NCBI GenBank assembly: GCA_963762425.1
Contig: CAVXKY010000023.1
Location: forward strand, 62,001-126,000
Direction: 5' to 3'
Source of the DNA: REEB95 sp963762425
GTDB taxonomy: Bacteria; Pseudomonadota; Alphaproteobacteria; ATCC43930; CGMCC-115725
DNA: 64,000 bases
The position numbers and the translations under genes were made by a program. This document shows, one piece after another, positions 54,222-63,851 of this stretch (position 1 is its first letter; every line of letters begins with the position of its first letter). The notes below the pieces were generated by a model. The model searched no databases and was not told the DNA's origin. It saw only the letters and a list, made by a program, of their open reading frames with translations.

Positions 54222-55334
54222 TTGGGTAGGGGCCAGGCGCCCGTTCATGCTTCGCTTAATCGGACGCCTGCGCTAGCATCCCCGGAAATAGCCACCCCAA
54301 TCCGGGCATCAACCTTGGCCCCTCCCCTATCCTCCATCGAAACCGCTGGCGCGGACAACGGCGCGACCTATGCCGCGCTCGATCTCGGCACCAACAATTG
54401 CCGGCTGCTGATGGCGCGCGCGCAAACGAAGGAAGGACGCGCGGGCTTCCGCGTGATCGAGGCGTTCTCGCGCATCGTACGGCTGGGGGAAGGCCTCGCG
54501 GCAACCGGCCTTTTGTCCGAGGCGGCGATGACGCGCACCATCGAGGCACTCAAGATCTGCGCCCATAAGGTGGCCGAGCGCCGCGTCCGCTCGGCGCGTT
54601 ATGTCGCCACCGAGGCTTGCCGCCGGGCGTCCAATTGCGCCGAATTCCTCGAGCGCGTGCGAACTTCGACCGGAATCGCGCTCGAAACCATCTCCAGCGG
54701 TGAAGAGGCGCAGCTCATGGTCGCGGGCTGCGTGCCGCTGCTCACGCGCGACACACCCCACGCCCTGGTGTTCGACATCGGCGGCGGCTCGACCGAGCTG
54801 GTCTGGTTGACATTGCCGGCCGATGCAAACAAGCCGCCGGTCATCGAGGGTTACCTGTCGGTGCCGCAGGGCGTGGTCACGCTGGCCGACCGCTATGACG
54901 GGCGCGATGTCAACGCCGCAACCTACGCCGCCATGGTGGCCGAGATGCGCGAGGCGCTGGCGCCTTTTGACGCGCGCTTTGGAATAAGCGCGCTCATTGG
55001 AGAGGGCAAGGTGCAGATGCTCGGCAGTTCGGGCACGGTCACCATGCTGACCGCGCTCCATCTCAACCTGCCGCGCTATATCCGCGCCCGGGTCGATGGC
55101 TACAGCCTCGATTTTCCGGCGATCGAGCGGGCGACATCCCGTCTGGCCGCCATGTCCCATGCCGAGCGCGCGCTTCATCCCTGCATCGGCCACGAACGCG
55201 CCGATCTGGTGCTGGCGGGCTGCGCCGTGCTCGAAGCCATCTGCCGGCTCTGGCCGGTGGGGCGGCTCGCCGTGGCCGATCGCGGCATCCGCGAGGGGAT
55301 ATTGATAAATCTCGTCGGGAAACGCGGCAACTGA
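54222..55334 (+). CDS. Ppx/GppA-family exopolyphosphatase
   Basis: 370 residues with the actin-like ASKHA fold: phosphate-1 loop AALDLGTNNCRLLMA, ATEACRRASNCAEFLERV, phosphate-2 loop FDIGGGSTELVWL, and GSSGTVTMLTAL. It cleaves polyphosphate or pppGpp. The start is uncertain: the frame opens at a TTG at 54222, no in-frame ATG precedes the core, and the first 45 residues look low-complexity. It is followed two bases later by rlmE, the order common in Alphaproteobacteria. Confidence 0.85.
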   Translation: MGRGQAPVHASLNRTPALASPEIATPIRASTLAPPLSSIETAGADNGATYAALDLGTNNCRLLMARAQTKEGRAGFRVIEAFSRIVRLGEGLAATGLLSEAAMTRTIEALKICAHKVAERRVRSARYVATEACRRASNCAEFLERVRTSTGIALETISSGEEAQLMVAGCVPLLTRDTPHALVFDIGGGSTELVWLTLPADANKPPVIEGYLSVPQGVVTLADRYDGRDVNAATYAAMVAEMREALAPFDARFGISALIGEGKVQMLGSSGTVTMLTALHLNLPRYIRARVDGYSLDFPAIERATSRLAAMSHAERALHPCIGHERADLVLAGCAVLEAICRLWPVGRLAVADRGIREGILINLVGKRGN

Positions 55335-55336
55335 CC

Positions 55337-56068
55337 ATGGCGCACAAAGGCTCCTGGCCCTCGGGCGGCCGCATGGGTGCCGGCGTCCGGGACGGCGGTG
55401 GGCGCCGCGAGGCGGTGCGGGTCAAGACCGCGGGCAAACGCAAGGCGTCATCGACCCAGTGGCTGCAACGCCAGCTCAACGATCCCTATGTCGCCGAGGC
55501 CAAGCGGCAGGGTTACCGCTCGCGCGCCGCCTTCAAGCTGCTCGAACTCAACGACCGCTATCACGTGCTGAAGCCGGGACAGCGCGTGGTCGATCTGGGC
55601 TGCGCGCCCGGCGGCTGGACGCAGGTGGCGGTGGAGCTGGTGGGCGCGAAAAAGGGCAAGGGCCGCGTCCTCGGCGTCGATGTGCTGGAGACAGCAAGCA
55701 TCGACGGCGCCGATATCCTGAAGCTCGACTTTCTCAGCCTAGGCGCGCCCGAGGCGGTCAAGGCTGCGCTCGGCGGCAATGCCGATGTCGTGCTGTCCGA
55801 CATGGCGGCCAACGCCTCGGGCCATCAGCAGACCGACCATGTGCGAATCGTGGCGCTGGCCGAGGCGGCCTATGACTTCGCCGCCGACGTGCTCGCCCCG
55901 GGCGGCAGCTTCGTCTGCAAGGTTTACCAAGGCGGGGCCGAGGGCGAGCTGTTGCGGCGCCTGAAGCGCGATTTCGCCGAAATCCGCCACGCCAAGCCTC
56001 CTTCCAGCCGGGCCGAATCGGCCGAGGTTTATCTGGTCGCCAAGGGTTATCTCGGTAAACGCAAGTGA
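55337..56068 (+). CDS. rlmE: 23S rRNA 2'-O-methyltransferase RlmE (RrmJ/FtsJ)
   Basis: 243 residues. A Gly/Arg-rich N-terminus precedes the core SRAAFKLLELNDRYHVLKPGQRVVDLGCAPGGWTQVA (Lys of the K-D-K-E tetrad and the SAM motif), VLSDMAANASG (catalytic Asp), GGSFVCKVYQGG (second Lys) and the terminal SRAESAEVYLVAKGY with Glu. It methylates U2552 of 23S rRNA. It starts two bases after the ppx stop. Confidence 0.95.
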   Translation: MAHKGSWPSGGRMGAGVRDGGGRREAVRVKTAGKRKASSTQWLQRQLNDPYVAEAKRQGYRSRAAFKLLELNDRYHVLKPGQRVVDLGCAPGGWTQVAVELVGAKKGKGRVLGVDVLETASIDGADILKLDFLSLGAPEAVKAALGGNADVVLSDMAANASGHQQTDHVRIVALAEAAYDFAADVLAPGGSFVCKVYQGGAEGELLRRLKRDFAEIRHAKPPSSRAESAEVYLVAKGYLGKRK

Positions 56069-56156
56069 GCCATGCGCCGGGCCCCTTCCCTTAAGGGTCC
56101 GGACGTGTATTATGCGGCGCCAACCTTGATCCCAGTTGGGATTTGCGGGAGGCAGC

Positions 56157-57617
56157 ATGGAAATCCGTCAGGCGCTCACTTTCGACGATGTCCTGCTGGT
56201 GCCCGCCGCCTCCTCCGTCCTCCCCGCCGAAACCGACACCAAGACCCGCCTGACCCGTACGGTCAGCCTCGGTATTCCGCTGATCTCCGCCGCCATGGAC
56301 ACGGTGACCGAGAGCGCGCTCGCCATCGCCATGGCCCAATCGGGCGGCCTCGGCATCATCCACCGCAATCTCGGCATCGACGAACAGGCGCAGGAAGTGC
56401 GCAAGGTGAAGAAATTCGAGGCCGGCATGGTGGTGAACCCGGTCACCATCCACCCCGAAGCGACTCTTGCCGATGCGCTGAAACTCATGGCCGACAACCG
56501 CATCTCCGGCATCCCGGTGGTCGAGCGCAAAACCGGCAAGCTGGTCGGCATCGTCACCAACCGCGATGTGCGCTTCGCCTCCAACCCGAACCAGCCGGTA
56601 TCGGAGCTGATGACCACCAAGGTCATCACCGTGCCCGAGAACGTGCAGCGCGAAGAGGCCAAGAAGCTGCTGCACCAGCACCGGATCGAAAAGCTGCTGG
56701 TGGTGGACGGGCATTACCGCTGCGTCGGGCTCATCACCGTCAAGGACATGGAGAAGTCGCAGAAATTCCCCAACGCCACCAAGGACGACCACGGCAGGTT
56801 GCGCGTCGGGGCCGCCACCGGCACCGGCGAGGACGGCGTGAAGCGCGCGGAAAAGCTGTTCGAGGCGGGCGTGGACGTGCTGGTGGTCGACACCGCGCAT
56901 GGCCATTCCGCGCGCGTGCTCGATGCGGTGAAGAAGATAAGGCGGCTCTCCAACTACACCCAGATCGTCGCCGGCAACATCGCGACGGCCGGCGGCGCGC
57001 AGGCGTTGATCGACTCCGGCGCGGACGCGGTCAAGGTCGGCATCGGCCCGGGCTCGATCTGCACCACCCGTATCGTCGCCGGCGTCGGCGTGCCGCAATT
57101 AACCGCCATCCTCGACGTGGTCGAGGTCTGCCGCAAACAGAATGTTCCGGTGATCGCCGATGGTGGGGTCAAGTTCTCGGGCGATCTCGCCAAGGCCATC
57201 GCCGCCGGCGCCGATTGCGTGATGCTGGGCTCGCTCTTCGCCGGCACCGACGAGAGCCCGGGCGAGGTGTTCCTCTACCAGGGCCGTTCCTACAAGACGT
57301 ACCGGGGGATGGGTTCGGTGGGCGCGATGGCGCGCGGTTCGGCCGACCGCTATTTCCAGCAAGAGGTCCAGAACGAGCTCAAGCTGGTGCCCGAGGGCGT
57401 CGAGGGCCGCGTGCCGCACAAGGGACCGGTCGGCAACGTCGTCCATCAGCTGATCGGCGGCTTGAAGGCCGCCATGGGCTATACCGGCAACAAGAATATC
57501 GCCGAGATGCAGAAAAATTCCCGCTTCGTGCGCATCACCGGGGCCGGCTTGCGCGAAAGCCATGTCCACGACATCGCCATCACCCGCGAGACGCCGAATT
57601 ACCGGCAGGAACTGTGA
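56157..57617 (+). CDS. guaB: IMP dehydrogenase
   Basis: 486 residues, full length. TIM barrel beginning TFDDVLLVPA, a tandem CBS insert (NPVTIHPEATLADALKLM; VITVPENVQREEAKKLL), the catalytic loop GPGSICTTRIVAGVG with the active Cys, DGGVKFSGDLAKAIAAGAD, and the flap with SADRYFQ. It makes XMP from IMP, the first step to GMP. GGGAGG precedes the ATG. Its TGA overlaps the GTG start of rsmB. Confidence 0.97.
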   Translation: MEIRQALTFDDVLLVPAASSVLPAETDTKTRLTRTVSLGIPLISAAMDTVTESALAIAMAQSGGLGIIHRNLGIDEQAQEVRKVKKFEAGMVVNPVTIHPEATLADALKLMADNRISGIPVVERKTGKLVGIVTNRDVRFASNPNQPVSELMTTKVITVPENVQREEAKKLLHQHRIEKLLVVDGHYRCVGLITVKDMEKSQKFPNATKDDHGRLRVGAATGTGEDGVKRAEKLFEAGVDVLVVDTAHGHSARVLDAVKKIRRLSNYTQIVAGNIATAGGAQALIDSGADAVKVGIGPGSICTTRIVAGVGVPQLTAILDVVEVCRKQNVPVIADGGVKFSGDLAKAIAAGADCVMLGSLFAGTDESPGEVFLYQGRSYKTYRGMGSVGAMARGSADRYFQQEVQNELKLVPEGVEGRVPHKGPVGNVVHQLIGGLKAAMGYTGNKNIAEMQKNSRFVRITGAGLRESHVHDIAITRETPNYRQEL

Positions 57618-58951
57618 CACCGGGAGCCAGGGTCGAAGCCGCCATCGGCCTGCTGAACGATATTGAAAAGGGTCGCGCGCCCGCCGACGACACCGTCGCC
57701 ACGTATTTCCGCCGTCACCGTTTCGCCGGGGTCCAGGACCGGGCCGCGATCTCGGGCCACATCTATGCCGTGCTGCGCCACCGCGCCTTGCTCGATTGGT
57801 GGGTTGTGCGGGCGGGCAACGGGCTCGAGCCCAGCGCGCGCAAACGCATGCTGGCGGCGCTGAAGCTGATCGAGCGTTGGACTCCGGAGGAAATGAACCG
57901 CGCTTGCGACGGCGACCGCTTCCGCCCCGGCGCGATTTCCAACGAAGAGGCGGCGATGCTGGCGGCGATGCCGGAGGGCGCGGGGCTACATAAGGACATG
58001 CCGCCCGAGGTCACGGGCAATTACCCCGCCTGGCTCGCGCCCCATCTCCAAGCCGCGCTGGGAGAGAACCTGGCGAAAGAGATGGAAGCGCTCAATGGTG
58101 AGGCGGCGCTCGATCTGCGCGCCAACGCGCTGAAGACCGACCGCGCCAAGGCCTTGGCCGCCTTGAAGCGCGAAGGCATCGGGGTGACGCCGACGCCGCT
58201 TTCGCCTATGGGCCTGCGCGTCCGCGAACGCATTCCGCTGGCGACTTTCGATTTCTTCAAGAAGGGATTTATCGAGGTGCAGGACGAGGCCTCGCAGATC
58301 GCGGCGCTCTTGGCCGATGCGCGGCCGGGCATGCGCGTGGTTGATTTCTGCGCCGGCGCCGGCGGCAAGACCCTGGCGCTGGCGGCGGCGATGAAAAACC
58401 GCGGGCACTTGGTGGCCTGCGATACCTCCGCCAAGCGCCTGGAACGCGCGACCGAACGGCTGCGCCGCGCCGGGGCCAGCATCGTGCAGCGCGTGGCCCT
58501 ATCGAGCGAGCGCGACAAGTGGGTGAAAAAGCACGCCGCGGGCTTCGACCGCGTTTTCGTCGACGCGCCTTGTTCCGGCACCGGCACCTGGCGGCGCAAC
58601 CCCGACGCCAAATGGCGGCTCAGGCCCAAGGACGTCGAGGAACTGGCCGTGCTCCAGGCCGGGATACTCGATTCCGCCCAGCGCCTGGTGAAGCCGGGCG
58701 GACGGCTGATCTATGCGACCTGCTCGCTTCTGAAAGAAGAGGACGAGGCGCAGATCGAAAATTTCCTCGCCACCCACGCCGATTTTTCGCTCAAGCCCAT
58801 AGGCGAGGTTTGGCGCGAGACCATCGGCGGCGAGTCGCCGCATCCGGGCGACACGCTGCGCTTGACCCCGGCGCGCGACGGCACCGACGGATTCTTCGTC
58901 GCGGTGATGGAGCGCAAGGCTGTTGCGCCCAAGCCCGCGCCTCAAGGATGA
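57614..58951 (+). CDS. rsmB: 16S rRNA m5C967 methyltransferase RsmB
   Basis: 445 residues from a GTG that overlaps the guaB stop (GTGA). An N-terminal NusB-like domain precedes the SAM domain: VDFCAGAGGKTLALAA, catalytic DAPCSGTGTWRRNPD and LIYATCSLLKEEDEAQ with both catalytic cysteines (PC and TC). It is placed between guaB and guaA as in many Alphaproteobacteria. The frame remains open upstream of the GTG into guaB, but this is a shadow. Confidence 0.92.
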   Translation: MTPGARVEAAIGLLNDIEKGRAPADDTVATYFRRHRFAGVQDRAAISGHIYAVLRHRALLDWWVVRAGNGLEPSARKRMLAALKLIERWTPEEMNRACDGDRFRPGAISNEEAAMLAAMPEGAGLHKDMPPEVTGNYPAWLAPHLQAALGENLAKEMEALNGEAALDLRANALKTDRAKALAALKREGIGVTPTPLSPMGLRVRERIPLATFDFFKKGFIEVQDEASQIAALLADARPGMRVVDFCAGAGGKTLALAAAMKNRGHLVACDTSAKRLERATERLRRAGASIVQRVALSSERDKWVKKHAAGFDRVFVDAPCSGTGTWRRNPDAKWRLRPKDVEELAVLQAGILDSAQRLVKPGGRLIYATCSLLKEEDEAQIENFLATHADFSLKPIGEVWRETIGGESPHPGDTLRLTPARDGTDGFFVAVMERKAVAPKPAPQG

Positions 58952-58961
58952 TGGCCCGCCC

Positions 58962-60522
58962 ATGACCGCGCCATCCTCCGACAAGGTCCTGATCCTCGAT
59001 TTCGGCAGCCAGGTGACCCAGCTCATCGCGAGGCGGGTGCGCGAAAGCGGCGTCTATTGCGAGATTCACCCCTTCGCCATGGACGAAGCCAGGCTCAAGG
59101 CCTTCGGCGCCAGGGCGGTGATTCTGTCGGGCGGGCCGGCCTCGGTGCATGTGGCGCAATCGCCGCGCGCGCCGCAGACGGTGTTCGAGCTGGGCGTGCC
59201 GGTGCTCGGCATCTGCTATGGCGAGCAGACCATGTGCGCGCAGCTGGGGGGACGCGTCTCGCCCTCCGATCACCGCGAATTCGGCCGCGCCTTTCTCGAA
59301 ATCACCGCGGATTGCGATCTCTTCCACGGCTTGTGGAAAAAGGGCGCGCGCGAGCAGGTGTGGATGAGCCATGGCGACCGGGTCGACCAGTTGCCCCCGG
59401 GATTCAAGGTGGTGGGCGTCAGCGAGGGCGCACCCTTCGCCGCCATCGCCGACGACAAGCGGCGCTTCTACGGCGTGCAATTCCATCCCGAGGTCGTGCA
59501 CACGCCGCACGGCGCGGCGCTTTTGAAGAATTTCACCCACCGCGTGGCGGGGCTCAAAGGCGATTGGAGCATGGCCGCCTTCAAGAGCCAGGCGATCGCG
59601 CGCGCGCGCCAGCAGATAGGCAAGGGCAAGGTGATCTGCGGGCTTTCGGGCGGCGTCGATTCCTCGGTCGCGGCGGTGCTGCTGCACGAGGCGGTGGGGC
59701 CGCAGCTCACCTGCATCTATGTCGATACCGGCCTGATGCGCGCGGGCGAAAGCCGGGAGGTGGTGAGCCTGTTCCGCGGCCAGTACAACATCCCGCTGGT
59801 GCATCGCGACGCGGGCGAGCTTGTTCCTCAAGAAGCTCGCCGGCGTCACCGACCCCGAGCAGAAGCGCAAGATCATCGGCGCGACCTTCATCGACGTGTT
59901 CGACGAGGAAGCGCACAAGATCGGCGGCGCCGAGTTCCTGGCCCAGGGCACGCTCTATCCCGACGTGATCGAATCCGTGAGCTTCTCCGGCGGGCCTTCC
60001 GCCACCATCAAGTCGCACCACAATGTCGGCGGCTTGCCCGAGCGCATGAAATTGAAGTTGGTCGAGCCCTTGCGCGAACTCTTCAAGGACGAGGTGCGCG
60101 AGCTGGGCCGCGAGCTGGGCCTGCCCGACAGCATGGTGAAACGCCATCCCTTCCCCGGCCCCGGCCTCGCCATCCGCATTCCCGGCGAGGTGACGCGCGC
60201 GAAGCTCGACATGCTGCGCAAGGCCGACGCGATCTATCTCGAGGAAATCCGCAACGCCGGACTTTACGACGCGATCTGGCAGGCCTTTGCCGTGCTCTTG
60301 CCGGTGAAGACCGTGGGCGTGATGGGTGACGAGCGCAGCTACGACCAGGTCTGCGCGCTCCGGGCCGTGACCTCGACCGACGGCATGACCGCGGATTATT
60401 ACCCCTTCCCGCACGAGCTGCTGGGCCGCGTCGCGACGCGCATCATCAACGAGGTCAAGGGCATCAACCGCGTGGTCTATGACGTGACCTCGAAGCCGCC
60501 CGGCACGATCGAGTGGGAATGA
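58962..60522 (+). CDS. guaA: GMP synthase (one frameshift)
   Basis: Glutamine amidotransferase domain: LILDFGSQVTQLIARRVRE, nucleophile Cys in GICYGEQTM, FHPEVVHTPHG. ATP-PPase domain: P-loop GLSGGVDSSVAAVLL, then after the break FLKKLAGVTDPEQKRKIIGATFI, SHHNVGGLPE and the C-terminal dimerisation domain ending KPPGTIEWE. An extra T near 59,823 (GAGCTTGTTCC) shifts the frame. GMP synthase is needed for growth without guanine, so this break is most likely a sequence error. Confidence 0.93.
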
Positions 60523-60610
60523 GCGCACTCAAAACGATTTGATCCCGTCGCGCTTGACGGCCCGGGCGGTTGCTGGTCCCATTGCGGCAAGAAACCACCG
60601 GGAGGGAACC

Positions 60611-61250
60611 ATGCTTCGCGTTCGCCATCTGTTGCCGCTTGCCGCGCTTGCCGCATTCCTGGGTTGCAGCCGCGCCCGGCCATGCCCAGACCATCATCGA
60701 CGAATGGCCCAGCATCAAGGCGCCGCCCGCGCCCGAGCTTACCGCCGTCACCGTCGACCCCAAGACCACCGCCTTGCTGGAGCTCGATTTCATCAAGCAG
60801 ACCTGCAACAACGAGCATCGGCCGCGTTGCGTCGCGTCCCTGCCGAAGGCGAAGAAGTTCCTCGACGCGGCCCGGGCGCACGGCCTCTTGGTCGTTTACA
60901 GCATCATCCCCGGACCGGCGACCATCGCCGATACCCTGCCGGAAGTGGCGCCCAAGGGGAACGAGCCGGTCGTCAAGTCCGGGGTGGACAAGTTCTTCAA
61001 CACCGATCTCGACAAGATTCTGAAGGATCACGGCATCACGACCGTCATCATCAACGGCACCGCGGCGCATGGAGCCATCCTCTATACCGGCAGCGAGGCG
61101 GTGCTCCGCGGCTACAAGGTGATCGTGCCGGTGGACGGCATGTCGGCCGAGAACACTTATATCGAACAATACGTGGCTTATAACTTCCTCCACGCGCCCA
61201 TTATCGCGGGGAACGTCACGCTCACCAGCTACGGCATGATCAAGTTCTAG
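60611..61250 (+). CDS. Exported isochorismatase-like protein lacking the catalytic Cys (one frameshift)
   Basis: A signal peptide (MLRVRHLLPLAALAAFLG, then AAAPGHAQ) and an isochorismatase-fold body: TTALLELDFIKQTCN (Asp present), VVKSGVDKFFNTDL (Lys present). The segment VIINGTAAHGAILYTG has Ala where the nucleophilic Cys of VCV normally lies. An extra T near 60,666 splits the signal from the body. It may be a hydrolase using another residue, or a binding protein. It sits between guaA and a strong terminator. Confidence 0.8.
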
Positions 61251-61276
61251 AATCGGAGACGGGAAAAATCGCCTGA

Positions 61277-61298
61277 GGGGGCGCCGAAGGGCGCCCCC
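61277..61298. terminator. Strong GC hairpin with T-rich tail
   Basis: GGGGGCGCC pairs with GGCGCCCCC around a GAAG loop, followed by TTTCGTTTT. It lies between convergent genes, so it may work for the rightward genes and partly for the CDGSH gene on the other strand. Confidence 0.8.
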
Positions 61299-61306
61299 TT
61301 TCGTTT

Positions 61307-61546
61307 TCACAGCTTCTTATGCGTGCCGTCGCAGAAGGGCTTGCCCGCACTCGCCTTGCAGCCGCACAGCCAGGCATCGCCCGACTTCTCTGCCTTGAAC
61401 CGCATCGGCGCCAGCCCCACCGCCTTGTGCGAGCCGTCGCAGAAGGGCTGGGTCTTGGAAAGGCCGCAGGCGCACCACCAATAGTCCTTGCCGGCTTCGA
61501 GCGCGATCTTGTAGGGCGCTTTCTGTGCGGGAATGGGCGTGGTCAT
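61307..61546 (-). CDS. Double CDGSH iron-sulfur domain protein
   Basis: 79 residues from the ATG at 61546. Two mitoNEET-like motifs, CACGLSKTQPFCDGSH and CGCKASAGKPFCDGTH, each supply three Cys and one His for a 2Fe-2S cluster. Tandem CDGSH proteins are thought to act in redox or Fe-S handling. It is downstream of the acyl-CoA dehydrogenase gene on the same strand. Confidence 0.92.
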   Translation of the reverse strand: MTTPIPAQKAPYKIALEAGKDYWWCACGLSKTQPFCDGSHKAVGLAPMRFKAEKSGDAWLCGCKASAGKPFCDGTHKKL

Positions 61547-61571
61547 GGTTGTTTCCTCCTGGTTGGACTGA

Positions 61572-62768
61572 CTAATAGGAACGCGGCAATCCCAGCACAT
61601 GCTCGGCGAGATAGGCCAGCACCAGATTGGTCGAGATGGGCGCCACCTGGAACAGCCTGGTCTCGCGCCATTTGCGCTCGATGTCGTATTCGCGGGCAAA
61701 GCCGAAACCGCCGAAGGTCTGGAGACAGGATTCGGCGGCGTGCCAGGAAGCGTCGGCCGCCAGGAGCTTGGCCATGTTGGCCTCGGGCCCGCAAGGCGAT
61801 CCCGCATCGAACAGCGCGGCCGCCTTGCGCACCATCAGATCGGCGGCCTCGGTTTCGGCATAGGCGCGGGATATGGGGAATTGCACGCCCTGGTTCCGGC
61901 CGATGGGACGGTCGAACACCTCGCGGCTCTTGGCATAGTCCACGGATTTGCGGATGAACCAGCGCGCGTCGCCGATCGCCTCGGCCGCGATCAGGACGCG
62001 CTCGGCGTTCATGCCGTCGAGGATGTAGCGGAATCCCTTGCCTTCCTCGCCGATCAGGTTTTCCGCCGGCACTTCGAGATCGTCGAAGAAAATCTCGGTG
62101 GTGTTGTGGTTGATCATGGCGGGCAGCTTCTTGATGGTCACGCCCTTGCCGCGCGCTTCCCGCAGATCGATCAGGAACACCGACAATCCGTCGCCGCGCT
62201 TTTCCACCTTCTCCACCGGCGTGGTGCGCGCCAACAGCAGCATGAGATCGGAATGAAGCGCGCGCGAGGTCCATACCTTCTGCCCGCGCACCACGTATTT
62301 GTCGCCGCGTTTCTCGGCCTTCGTCTTGAGCTTCAACGTGTCGCTGCCGGTCGAGGGCTCGGTCACGCCGAAGGCCTGGAGCCGCAATTCGCCCGAGGCG
62401 ATCTTGGGCAGGTAACGTTGCTTCTGCTTGGCATTCCCGTGCCGGAGCAGCGTGCCCATGATGTACATCTGGGCGTGGCAGGCGCCGGCGTTGCAGCCCG
62501 ACGCGTGGATTTCCTCGAGGATCGCCGCCGCCGCGCGCAAGGGGAGGCCGGCGCCGCCATATTGCTCGGGAATGAGCGCGCCGAGATATCCCGCCTTGGT
62601 GAGCGCGCCGACGAATTCCGTGGGATAGTCCTGCTTCTCCTCGCAAGCCCGCCAATAGGCCCCGGGAAAGCCTTCGCAGATGCGCCGCACGGCGGCGCGG
62701 ATCTCGGGAAAATCCTCCCCCAGCGAAATCATGGGCGGGGCCGGGCCTGCGGCTTCCATCTCAACCAT
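61572..62768 (-). CDS. Acyl-CoA dehydrogenase
   Basis: 398 residues, standard length. Landmarks are PEQYGGAGLPLRAAAAILEEI, FGVTEPSTGSDTLKLKTKAE (FAD/substrate loop), GQKVWTSRA, the C-terminal helices with YAKSREVFDRPIGRNQGVQFPISR and LQTFGGFGFAREYDIERKWRETR. The catalytic base region is FGGFGF/AREYDIER. It oxidises an acyl-CoA to the enoyl-CoA and passes electrons to ETF. The enoyl-CoA hydratase lies just upstream. Confidence 0.93.
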   Translation of the reverse strand: MVEMEAAGPAPPMISLGEDFPEIRAAVRRICEGFPGAYWRACEEKQDYPTEFVGALTKAGYLGALIPEQYGGAGLPLRAAAAILEEIHASGCNAGACHAQMYIMGTLLRHGNAKQKQRYLPKIASGELRLQAFGVTEPSTGSDTLKLKTKAEKRGDKYVVRGQKVWTSRALHSDLMLLLARTTPVEKVEKRGDGLSVFLIDLREARGKGVTIKKLPAMINHNTTEIFFDDLEVPAENLIGEEGKGFRYILDGMNAERVLIAAEAIGDARWFIRKSVDYAKSREVFDRPIGRNQGVQFPISRAYAETEAADLMVRKAAALFDAGSPCGPEANMAKLLAADASWHAAESCLQTFGGFGFAREYDIERKWRETRLFQVAPISTNLVLAYLAEHVLGLPRSY

Positions 62769-62774
62769 CCCCCA

Positions 62775-63569
62775 TCATCGGCCGGTAAAGCGGGCTTTCC
62801 GCTTCTCGTTGAAGGCGCGGATGCCCTCGCGCCGATCCTCGGTCTCGACCAGGCGCTCATAGCATTCGATCTCGAACGCCATGGCCTGGTCCAAGGGCAG
62901 ATGCTGCCCGCCCTGGATGGCGCGCCTGGCTTGGCGCACCGCCAAGGGCGCGTTGGCCGCTATCGCGCGCGCGGTTGCCAGCGTCTCGTCCATCAACTTG
63001 GCGGGCTCGCACAGCCGGTTGACGATGCCCCAGGACAAGGCCTCTTCGGCGGAGAACGGCTTGCCGGCCAGGATGATCTCCTTGGCGCGCCGTTCGCCCG
63101 CGGCCCGCGCCAGGGTTTGCGTGCCGCCCGCGCCGGGCATGATGCCGAGCGTGGTCTCGGTCAGCGCAAAACGCGCGGTCTTGGCCGCGTAGGCGAAATC
63201 GCAGGCCAGGATCAACTCCAGCCCGCCGGCAAAGGCCGCGCCATTGACCGCGGCGATCACCGGCACCGGGCAATCGAGCAGCATCGCCTGTTCGCGCTCG
63301 ATGATTTTGTGCTGCTCGCGCCAGGCTTCGTCGCTCATGCCGTCGCGTTCCTTCAGATCGGCGCCGGCGCAAAAGACGCGATCGCCCGCGCCGGTGAGCA
63401 CGACGCAACGGGTTTCGCCGGGCGCCGCCGCGAGCCCGGTCCAGAGATCGAGCAGCTCCTGCATCATGCGGGTGTTGAAGGCGTTGGCGGAGGCGGGACA
63501 ATTCAAGGTTACGCGCTTGAGCCCGGGCTCCGGCGTCTCGACCAGGATCGTTTCGTAGATTTTCGCCAT
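62775..63569 (-). CDS. Enoyl-CoA hydratase/isomerase family protein
   Basis: 264 residues of the crotonase fold: VVLTGAGDRVFCAGADLKER (first oxyanion segment), NGAAFAGGLELILACDFAYAAKTARFALTETTLGIMPGAGGTQTLARAAG (second oxyanion Gly and catalytic Glu region). It hydrates the product of the acyl-CoA dehydrogenase encoded six bases downstream. Probably a short beta-oxidation-type operon with the small gene at 63624 upstream. Confidence 0.92.
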   Translation of the reverse strand: MAKIYETILVETPEPGLKRVTLNCPASANAFNTRMMQELLDLWTGLAAAPGETRCVVLTGAGDRVFCAGADLKERDGMSDEAWREQHKIIEREQAMLLDCPVPVIAAVNGAAFAGGLELILACDFAYAAKTARFALTETTLGIMPGAGGTQTLARAAGERRAKEIILAGKPFSAEEALSWGIVNRLCEPAKLMDETLATARAIAANAPLAVRQARRAIQGGQHLPLDQAMAFEIECYERLVETEDRREGIRAFNEKRKARFTGR

Positions 63570-63623
63570 CCGCCGCGGATGGTGGTGACCTCGCCCGGCG
63601 CCGTCAAGCGGCTCGGGATCGGA

Positions 63624-63851
63624 TCAGACGTAACACCAGGGCGAACGGCTCAGCAACTCGCTGGTGGCTTCGCGCACCGCTTGCCAGGCGGCATGGGCAA
63701 GTTCGTCGTCCACCTCGCGCGCGCGCCGGGCGCGGGCGCCGGCGAAATCGACCGCGGACCGGCCGTATTTGGCCGCCAGATTCTCGGCGATGCGGGCGGT
63801 TTCCTCGGGCCTGAGGAAATTCGTGGATGCGGGCGTGAAGGCGGCGGTCAT
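63624..63851 (-). CDS. Small hypothetical protein
   Basis: 75 residues from the ATG at 63851: NFLRPEETARIAENLAAKYGRSAVDFAGARARRAREVDDELAHAAWQAVREATSELL, an all-helical sequence with no recognised domain. The strand and spacing fit the fatty-acid operon. A longer frame from 63908 exists. Confidence 0.5.
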   Translation of the reverse strand: MTAAFTPASTNFLRPEETARIAENLAAKYGRSAVDFAGARARRAREVDDELAHAAWQAVREATSELLSRSPWCYV

